Shown: positions 6,513 to 12,028 of the stretch, one piece after another
Layout: the number at the start of each line of letters is the position of its first letter
Position numbering within the stretch: the first letter of the stretch is position 1
Program-made: the position numbers and the translations under genes
Notes under the pieces: model-generated
Databases searched by the model: none
Seen by the model: the letters and a program-made list of their open reading frames with translations, nothing else
Told to the model about the DNA's origin: nothing
NCBI GenBank assembly: GCA_964469455.1
Contig: CAYXZX010000078.1
Span: forward strand, 1-12,028
DNA length: 12,028 nucleotides
Source: Fen-999 sp964469455
GTDB taxonomy: Bacteria; Pseudomonadota; Gammaproteobacteria; Burkholderiales; Rhodocyclaceae
Direction: 5' to 3'

Positions 6513-8474
6513 TCAGGCGCGGCGCGACGCCGCACGCGGCAGGCGGATGCGGAACGTCGAGCCGGCGCCGGGGGTGCTTTCGACCGCGACGCCGCCGCCA
6601 TGGCGATCGACGATGGTCTTGACGATCACCAGGCCCAGACCGATGCCCGGCTCGTCGGGCTGGCCGGGCCGGGAAACATGCGCATGCCGCGTGAACAGTT
6701 GGTCCATCTGGTTGGCCGGGATGCCGTAGCCCTCGTCCACGACGGCAATCACCTGCCACATGCCGTCCTCGGCGAGGATCACGCGCACCGTCGTGTCGGG
6801 CGGGCTGTACTTGATGGCGTTGCCAAGCAGGTTGGTCAGGGCCCGGCGCAGCAGCGATCCGTCGCCCAGCACCAGCGCATCCCGTCCGGCCGCGGAATCA
6901 TCGATCTCGATGCCGATCCGCTTGCGTTCTGCTTGCGGCCACACTTCGTCCGCGGCTTCCTGCGCCAGCTCGGCGACATCGACTTCGCGAAAGGTGCGCG
7001 GATCGACCGTTTCGGCCTTCTTCAGCCGCGAGAAGTCGTCGGCCAGATCCAGGGCGTGCTGGGCGTAGCGACCGATGCGCGGCAGACTGTGGTCCGCGCC
7101 GCTGCGGCCGGCGGCACGATCGATGAGCGTGATGATCGATACCAGCACCGAGCGGATGTCGTGCGAGATGAACCGCACCGTGTCCTCCCGCGCCTTCTGG
7201 GTCAGGCGTTGCCGCTCGGCGGCGGCGCGGATGATGGCGATGCGCCGGTCAAGCGGGTCGAGGGTCTCTTCGGCGGGACCGGCGGTAGTGGCCACCGGAT
7301 CGGCGTCGCGCAGCAGGCGCAGTTCGGCGTCCATGAAGCGCTGGGTCGCCTCGAGCCGGCGCCAGCTCCAGAGGGGATACGCCAGCGCCGCGCCGAGCAG
7401 GATGGCGCTGGGCGGCAGCCAGGCCAGGCCCGAGCGAAGTTGGGCGATGCCCGCGACGCCCGCGGCCAGGCCGACGCCGGCCGACAATGCCAGCCCGGCG
7501 CGCGGCGACAGATAGAGCAGTCCGATCAGCAGCAGCAGGATGGCCACCACCGAAGTCACGGTGGTCGGAGCATGGTCCAGCCAGGCGATGGTGTCGCCGG
7601 TGCGCAGGGAATCGAGGGCATTGGCATGGATCTCGACGCCGGCCATCGGCCGGCCCGAGCCTGACATGGGCGTGGCGTGCAGGTCGCCCAGTCCGGCGGC
7701 GGTTGCGCCGACCAGCACCAGCGCACCGCGCAATTGGTCGGCGCCGACGGTGCCGGTGAGCACATCCACATAGGAAACGGTCCGGTAGGTGCCAGGCGGT
7801 CCCGCGTAGCGCAGGTAGTGCCAGCGGTCGCGTCGCCACATGCTCGGCGCGGCCTTGTCATCCGTCGGCATCGCCGGCTGGTAGCGCCCGGCGCGCTTGG
7901 CGTCGGCCACCCTCAGCATCGCCAGCGCCAGTTGCGGATACAGCGTCGCGCCGGGGCCAGCCCAGAGATGCAGTCCGCGAACGATGCCATCGGCATCGAT
8001 GGGCATTTCGATATGGCCAAGTGCCGCCGCCGCGTTGGCGAACGCCGCCATCGGCCGCCCGTCGCCGAACTGGGCGGAGCCGATCGGTGGCGGTATCACC
8101 GGCAGGACGACATGGCCAGGGCGGGCAATGGCTGCCGCGAGCAGGGATTCGCCGCTCGGATCATCGGTATCGGGCTCGTTGAAAATGATGTCGACGCCGA
8201 TGGCGGCGACATCGGCCTGGGCGAGCTTGTTTAGCAGCGTCGCGTGCACGGCGCGGCGCCAGGGCCAGCGGCCGATGCGCGCCAGGCTCGGCTCGTCGAT
8301 CGCAACGATGACGATATCGGCCGGGGCCGGGCGGGACAGAAGCGGCAGACTGGCATCATAGAGCAGGTGATCGAGCCGCCACAACCAGCCCTGCCAGGCG
8401 GCCATGCCGACCAAGCCAACCAGCATGACGCAGAGCAGCGACCATTCCGTCAGGGTGCGGCCGCGCAGCGTCAT
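6513..8474 (-). CDS. CHASE2-domain membrane sensor histidine kinase
   Basis: A 653-residue sensor kinase. A membrane segment (about 11-28) leads into a periplasmic CHASE2 domain (about 34-295), with the family-typical start LWRLDHLLYDASLPLLSRP, IVIVAIDEPSLARIGRWPW (54-72) and DIIFNEPD (95-102). Its end has LVLVGATAAGLGDLHATPM (252-270) and GVEIHANALDSL (279-290). Three closely spaced membrane segments follow (about 303-322, 326-346 and 353-370). A HisKA domain then carries H438 (FISHDIRSVLVS); the Pro usual four residues after that His is replaced by Val443. The HATPase domain shows N552 (LGNAIKYSPP), D580 (DEGYGIP) and GIGLGLVIVKT (610-620). The ATG at 8474 lies eight bases after the FecR gene stop, so coupling is likely. 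The upstream OmpR-type regulator is the presumed partner. The signal is unknown; the neighbouring LysM-FecR protein is a candidate accessory. Confidence 0.94.
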   Translation of the reverse strand: MTLRGRTLTEWSLLCVMLVGLVGMAAWQGWLWRLDHLLYDASLPLLSRPAPADIVIVAIDEPSLARIGRWPWRRAVHATLLNKLAQADVAAIGVDIIFNEPDTDDPSGESLLAAAIARPGHVVLPVIPPPIGSAQFGDGRPMAAFANAAAALGHIEMPIDADGIVRGLHLWAGPGATLYPQLALAMLRVADAKRAGRYQPAMPTDDKAAPSMWRRDRWHYLRYAGPPGTYRTVSYVDVLTGTVGADQLRGALVLVGATAAGLGDLHATPMSGSGRPMAGVEIHANALDSLRTGDTIAWLDHAPTTVTSVVAILLLLIGLLYLSPRAGLALSAGVGLAAGVAGIAQLRSGLAWLPPSAILLGAALAYPLWSWRRLEATQRFMDAELRLLRDADPVATTAGPAEETLDPLDRRIAIIRAAAERQRLTQKAREDTVRFISHDIRSVLVSIITLIDRAAGRSGADHSLPRIGRYAQHALDLADDFSRLKKAETVDPRTFREVDVAELAQEAADEVWPQAERKRIGIEIDDSAAGRDALVLGDGSLLRRALTNLLGNAIKYSPPDTTVRVILAEDGMWQVIAVVDEGYGIPANQMDQLFTRHAHVSRPGQPDEPGIGLGLVIVKTIVDRHGGGVAVESTPGAGSTFRIRLPRAASRRA

Positions 8475-8482
8475 CGGTCGGT

Positions 8483-10150
8483 TCAGATGACCGCGGGCAG
8501 CAGGAACAGCAGCGGCCACCATGGCCACGGCCGTGGCGGTACCTCGATCCTTTGTGGTCGGGTGAAAGGACCTATGAATCCGTCGTCGTCGGTGGCGCGC
8601 ACGCGCATGAAATAGCCGCCGCCGTCCGGTCGGGGCACGCTCGTCGACGGCTGATTCAGCGTCTGCTCGGCCACCAGGTCGGTGAATGCGGCGTCGCGGG
8701 CCAACTGGAACAGGAACGTCTGGCCCGGCTCGCCGCACCAGGCGAAAGCGATTTCATCATCGCCGATCTTCGGGGCTTCAGGATCAGCCGGCGGTGGCTT
8801 CAGGACGAAACCTTGCGGATCCCCCCACGGTCCGCGATCGCCGTCGGCACGGACGCTGCGCGCGCGCCAGCGGTATGCTCCGGGCGGCAGCTTGCGCGCC
8901 GGCATGACCGCAGTGCCGGCGACGCGTTCGAGGTCGACCAGCGGCTGGCCGAAGCCCGATGCATCCGCCAACTGGATATGGTAATGATGGGCATCGGGAT
9001 TGCTCGACCACGAGAGGTCCGCCGATTCCGCCCTGAGCTTGGCGCCGGCGACCGGCGCCAGGGCGAACGGCGGCTCGGGGCGCGCCTTGAGCCGGAAAGC
9101 GGCGTCGGCGTCGCGACCCTCGAGCCCGCGTAAATCGATGCCGCGCACGCGCACGTTGTATTGGCCATCGGGCATATCGGCAAACTTGGCTTCCGGCACT
9201 GTGGAGCGGATATCGGCAAGCACGTCGCGCATTTCGCGGTCGGTGCCCACCTGCACCCGGTAATGCGCGGCGCCAGCCACCGGCGGGAAGGTGAAACGGA
9301 CGATCGTGCGCTCATGTAGCGCCGGCAGACCGGCGAGATCCGGTGCCGGCAGCAGCGCGACAGGCGCGGATATCTTGCCGCCGGCCTGTGCGACGACCCC
9401 GTAGCCGGCCGGCACGGCGACGCTCTTGCCATCGCCGCCGACGGCGATGGTGCCGTCGGTGACTTCGGCCTGGCTGGCGGCGCCCTGGTCGTCGGTGGCG
9501 ACACGGAAGCTCGTGCCGCGCACACCAATAGTGGCGGTGGGCGTGACCACCGAATAGCTCGGGCGCGCCCGGGAAGTCTTGACGATCACCGATTCCATCC
9601 TGCCCCGTTCGAGACGCAGGCGCGTTTCCGTCGTTTCGGCATAGCGGTGACGAGTCAGTTCCTCGACCTTGACCTGGCTGTCGGGTTGCAGGACCAGGCG
9701 CGATCCGTCGATCAGTTCGATGGTGGCGAAGCTGGCGGCGCCGGTGACGATGTGCGTACCGCCGGTAACATCGGCACCGCTCGCGATCCTGGCGTCGTTG
9801 GCGGTAACGTTGCCGGTCACGGCGGTCACGCGCGCCCCGACGGCGTCACGGCGTAGCAGGACGAGCGGAATGCGCAGGGTGGCGCCGGGGCTGAGGCGGC
9901 GAGGATCGGCAACCCGGTTGTGCCGACGTACGGTGCGCCAGTCGCGCGGATATTCAAGAAGGGTTCTGCCGATCCCGATCAGGGTGTCGCCGGGCCGGAT
10001 CTGATAACGATGATCGTCGTGGCGATCGTCGGCTGCCTGGACGACCGCTACGCCAAGGCCGAGCAGACAGCCGAGCCACAATGGCGGCACGACGCGGCGA
10101 GGCAAGCGAAGCCAGCGGGCTAGAGGCGGCATTGGCATGCGAATATCCAT
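8483..10150 (-). CDS. Secreted LysM-FecR protein with FN3-like repeats
   Basis: About 555 residues, probably exported. A basic then hydrophobic N-terminus (about 12-40, ending VVQAADD) looks like a signal peptide. A LysM domain follows (about 47-96: HRYQIRPGDTLIGIGRTLL, then LSPGATLRIP), which in this family binds peptidoglycan or related glycans. Next is a FecR domain (about 115-218) with IELIDGSRLVLQPDSQVKVE (144-163) and a VVTPTATIGVRGTSFRV end (201-217). Three related beta-rich segments follow (about 283-355, 377-450 and 465-536), each with a Y/F-x-Q strand and a later P-x-G-x-Y-x-x-R-x-R strand, resembling fibronectin type III modules. The last 15 residues are Trp/Pro/Leu-rich and hydrophobic, possibly a membrane anchor. 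The start is uncertain: GTG 10168, ATG 10150, 10138 or 10132 are all in frame and none has a good ribosome site. It lies between the regulator and the CHASE2 kinase, so it probably works with them. It is not a standard iron-dicitrate FecR, because no sigma factor or TonB receptor is adjacent. Confidence 0.9.
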   Translation of the reverse strand: MDIRMPMPPLARWLRLPRRVVPPLWLGCLLGLGVAVVQAADDRHDDHRYQIRPGDTLIGIGRTLLEYPRDWRTVRRHNRVADPRRLSPGATLRIPLVLLRRDAVGARVTAVTGNVTANDARIASGADVTGGTHIVTGAASFATIELIDGSRLVLQPDSQVKVEELTRHRYAETTETRLRLERGRMESVIVKTSRARPSYSVVTPTATIGVRGTSFRVATDDQGAASQAEVTDGTIAVGGDGKSVAVPAGYGVVAQAGGKISAPVALLPAPDLAGLPALHERTIVRFTFPPVAGAAHYRVQVGTDREMRDVLADIRSTVPEAKFADMPDGQYNVRVRGIDLRGLEGRDADAAFRLKARPEPPFALAPVAGAKLRAESADLSWSSNPDAHHYHIQLADASGFGQPLVDLERVAGTAVMPARKLPPGAYRWRARSVRADGDRGPWGDPQGFVLKPPPADPEAPKIGDDEIAFAWCGEPGQTFLFQLARDAAFTDLVAEQTLNQPSTSVPRPDGGGYFMRVRATDDDGFIGPFTRPQRIEVPPRPWPWWPLLFLLPAVI

Positions 10151-10178
10151 GGGTCGTGGTGGGGGCACGCGGGCATGC

Positions 10179-10877
10179 CTAGGAAACCCGTTCCACCCGG
10201 TCCAGCCGATAACCGTAGTTGTAGGCCGGGACGAGGCGGAAGCCGTTGGCCGGATAGAGTTCGAGCTTCTTGCGCAAGCGGCTGATATGGGTGTCGAGCG
10301 TTCGCGTCGGAATCGTGGCGTTCAGGCCCCAGATCGCTTCCAGAAGATGGCCGCGCGACAGCAGCCGGCCGAGGTTCTGGAACAGGAAGATGGCCAGGCT
10401 GAATTCCTTGTCGGTGAGGCTCTCGAGCGGCTTGCCGTCGCGCGAGACCGTGCGGTGCTTGAGGTCGAGCCGGTAGGGCGCGGCATCGATGACATCCTGG
10501 CTGGCGTCGTGCGGCCGATTGCGTCGCCAGATCGCCTCGAGACGCGAAAGCAACTCGCGCCGCCGGATCGGCTTGATCATGTAGTCATCGGCACCGGCGC
10601 TGAGCCCGGCGACGATATCTTCTTCCGCGTTGCGTGAAGTGACGAAAATGGCCGGCGCCGTTTCGCCCCGGTCCTGGCGCAGCCAGCACAGCACGTCGCG
10701 TCCGCTCTGGTCGGGCAGCATCCAGTCGATGAGGAAGGTGTCGAAACTCTCGCGGCTGACATGACGCACGAGATCCCGGCCAAGGCCGAAGACATGGACG
10801 TCGTGCCCGGCCTCATGCAACCACTCGGCGAGCGTTTCCGCCTGGGCGTCGTCGTCCTCCAGCAGTGCAATTCTCAC
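10179..10877 (-). CDS. OmpR/PhoB-type response regulator
   Basis: A two-domain DNA-binding regulator of about 232 residues. The receiver has E7/D8/D9, phosphoacceptor D51 (FLIDWMLPDQSG), T80/S81 and K102 (DDYMIKPI). The winged-helix domain (about 128-225) shows LTDKEFSLAIFLFQN, the recognition region RTLDTHISRLRKKLEL and a wing ending NYGYRLDRV. I prefer the GTG at 10877: its protein begins directly with the first receiver strand (RIALLEDD), and AAGG lies eight bases ahead at 10886-10889. An in-frame ATG at 10922 would add 15 residues and cannot be excluded. The gene heads a run with the LysM-FecR protein (28 bases on) and the CHASE2 kinase, its presumed phosphodonor, and is divergent from the Cache-domain gene. 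It may regulate its own operon, but no repeated binding sites are obvious. Confidence 0.94.
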   Translation of the reverse strand: MRIALLEDDDAQAETLAEWLHEAGHDVHVFGLGRDLVRHVSRESFDTFLIDWMLPDQSGRDVLCWLRQDRGETAPAIFVTSRNAEEDIVAGLSAGADDYMIKPIRRRELLSRLEAIWRRNRPHDASQDVIDAAPYRLDLKHRTVSRDGKPLESLTDKEFSLAIFLFQNLGRLLSRGHLLEAIWGLNATIPTRTLDTHISRLRKKLELYPANGFRLVPAYNYGYRLDRVERVS

Positions 10878-10933
10878 TTTGCTTGCCTTGCCACCACGAA
10901 CTTGCTCCAACAATCCCGGCATGTTACACCCAT

Positions 10934-10955
10934 CCCGCCGTCGCCTAAGGGCGGG
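10934..10955. repeat. Short GC-rich inverted repeat in the divergent gap
   Basis: CCCGCC (10934-10939) and GGCGGG (10950-10955) are complementary across a ten-base loop, between the divergent regulator and Cache-domain genes. In GC-rich DNA such a pair can arise by chance, so any role as an operator or leader hairpin is a guess. Confidence 0.25.
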
Positions 10956-10970
10956 GGCGAGCGTCCGAAC

Positions 10971-10999
10971 TTGCCGAGTCGGCCGCGCTTGTTCACAAT
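10971..10999 (+). promoter_or_regulatory. Candidate sigma70-like promoter for the Cache-domain gene
   Basis: TTGCCG (10971-10976) and CACAAT (10994-10999) are separated by 17 bases. Each matches the sigma70 consensus at four of six positions. The predicted transcript start, near 11006, would leave a leader of about 25 bases before the GTG at 11030. A small inverted repeat, TTGT-TC-ACAA (10989-10998), overlaps the -10 element and could be a regulator site. This is pattern matching by eye only. Confidence 0.35.
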
Positions 11000-11029
11000 G
11001 CGGGCCATCTATCCCATCGGGATGACGTG

Positions 11030-12028
11030 GTGAACATCGGCGCGCTCAAGGGCCTCCATCGCAATCACATTCTGCCGCCGCTGATGGTCGTGTTCGTCAC
11101 GGCGGTGCTGCTGCTGGCCTATTCGCTCTGGTTTACCCACCAGCAGGCGATCCGGGCCGCCGAGACCAACGTGCGGAACCTCGCGTGGCTGACCGAGGCG
11201 CGCTGGAGCGCGTCGCTCGAGCGTGCCCGTTCCTCGCTCGACGGCCTGGGCGCCAAGGTTCGTCCCGAGGCGATGCGACAGGCGGAACAGCATCGGTACG
11301 AGCAATATCTGAATGCCGAACTGGCCATCGAGCGCAAGAACTTCCCGGAAGTGAAGGCGTTCCATGTCTTTGCCGCCGACGGCAGCCTGCTTTATACCTC
11401 GAGCGTGGATGATCCGTGGCGGCTCAACTTGATCGAGGCGTCCTGCTTCCGCAAACTGCGCGACGATCCGCGTCAGGAGATTGCCTATTCGGGCGTGATG
11501 AAGCATGGCGCCGACGACGTCGAGTCCTTCCTGGTGCTGCTGCCGCTGCGGACTCCCAGCGGCAGGCTCCTAGGCGCCCTGGCGGCGCAGATCGACTTGG
11601 CCTACTTCGAGCGGCTGCTTGGCTCGCTCGATGTCGGTGTGCGGGGTTTCCTTGCCATTTGGCGCAGCGACGACTTCAGCCTGGTGCTGCGCCGGCCGCC
11701 GCTGCCGAAGGAGCTTGCCCGTGCCTTGCCGGTCGACCATCCGGTGCGCAGCGCCATTGCGTCCGGCATGCGCGACGGCGTGATCCGGGCTTCAGCCTAC
11801 GTCGATGGCTTGCCGCGCATTCTTGGCGTGCGGGTCCTGATCAACGCGCCGTTCTACGTGGTGGCCGGGCTGGCCGAGGACGAGGTACTGGCCCCGTGGC
11901 GGACCAAACGCCTGGTCGTGGTGATGGTCGGCTTGCTCCTGTTGGCAGTGCTCTGGCTGATGCGTGGGTTGCTGAAACGCAGCGAAATCAGCCTGGCGCG
12001 AGCCATCGACGTCGCCAATGTCGCCGAG
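11030..12028 (+). CDS. Membrane sensor with Cache-like periplasmic domain, 3'-truncated
   Basis: The first 333 residues are visible and the frame is open at the window end. A membrane segment (about 16-35) is followed by a roughly 255-residue extracytoplasmic region and a second membrane segment (about 294-312). The region has two PAS-like halves: one with VKAFHVFAADGSLLYTSS (108-125) and LLGALAAQIDLAYFERLL (180-197), the other around residues 205-285 ending NAPFYVVAGLAEDEVL. This is the layout of a double Cache (dCache) sensor. The helix after the second segment (SLARAIDVANVAE) resembles linkers that precede PAS domains, histidine kinases or GGDEF domains, but the output domain lies outside the window. 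The GTG at 11030 is preceded by GGGA at 11019-11022 with a seven-base spacer. An in-frame GTG at 11027 is a poorer fit. It is divergent from the OmpR-type regulator, and a functional link is possible but unproven. Confidence 0.88.
   Translation, partial: MNIGALKGLHRNHILPPLMVVFVTAVLLLAYSLWFTHQQAIRAAETNVRNLAWLTEARWSASLERARSSLDGLGAKVRPEAMRQAEQHRYEQYLNAELAIERKNFPEVKAFHVFAADGSLLYTSSVDDPWRLNLIEASCFRKLRDDPRQEIAYSGVMKHGADDVESFLVLLPLRTPSGRLLGALAAQIDLAYFERLLGSLDVGVRGFLAIWRSDDFSLVLRRPPLPKELARALPVDHPVRSAIASGMRDGVIRASAYVDGLPRILGVRVLINAPFYVVAGLAEDEVLAPWRTKRLVVVMVGLLLLAVLWLMRGLLKRSEISLARAIDVANVAE

Noticed and set aside
6099..7664. A 521-codon plus-strand open frame opposite the MaoC-Pta and CHASE2 kinase genes
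   Set aside because: It spans two real genes on the other strand and their gap, and shows no conserved motif. It is a GC-driven shadow.
8483..10150. The FecR protein as a classical iron-citrate anti-sigma factor
   Set aside because: It has a signal peptide, a LysM domain and FN3-like repeats instead of a cytoplasmic anti-sigma segment, and no ECF sigma factor or TonB-dependent receptor is adjacent.
10998..11033. A short ORF (MRAIYPIGMTW) whose stop overlaps the GTG of the Cache gene, as a possible leader peptide
   Set aside because: It has no ribosome site of its own and no attenuator-like structure follows. The overlap is most simply chance.

Overview
This is a gene-dense, GC-rich window (mid-60s % GC by eye). 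It holds eight protein-coding genes and no visible RNA genes, insertion sequences, CRISPR arrays or long repeats. Seven genes lie on the minus strand. One gene at the right edge is on the plus strand. The gene at each edge is cut by the window boundary. High GC, GGDEF signalling and a MaoC-Pta fusion next to ackA suggest a betaproteobacterium, perhaps of the Rhodocyclales type. That is an impression from protein character, not a measured placement.

Reading the minus strand from right to left, the first block (about 10877 to 6513) is a tight three-gene run. It encodes an OmpR-type response regulator, a secreted LysM-FecR protein with three fibronectin-III-like repeats, and a membrane histidine kinase with a periplasmic CHASE2 domain. 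Gaps are 28 and 8 bases. I read it as one signalling unit: an envelope-located LysM/FecR protein, a kinase that could sense it or its ligand through CHASE2, and a DNA-binding output regulator. This is the most interesting part of the window, and its signal is unknown.

The second block (6445 to 3834) is metabolic. It has a MaoC-like hydratase fused to a phosphate acetyl/butyryltransferase, followed after 2 bases by acetate kinase. Together these could interconvert an acyl-CoA, an acyl phosphate and the free acid with ATP. The fusion has a strong Shine-Dalgarno and a 14-base perfect palindrome in its short upstream gap.

The third block (3776 to 1) is a second signalling unit. A cytoplasmic histidine kinase has a degenerate receiver domain, a PAS-like domain and a HisKA_3/HATPase core. 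It is followed by its likely partner, a NarL/FixJ-type response regulator, and then by a soluble diguanylate cyclase whose end lies outside the window.

At the right edge (from 11030, plus strand) a divergent gene encodes a membrane protein with a large Cache-like periplasmic domain between two membrane segments. Its catalytic output domain lies beyond the window. The roughly 110-150 base gap between it and the OmpR-type regulator holds a plausible sigma70-like promoter and a small inverted repeat.
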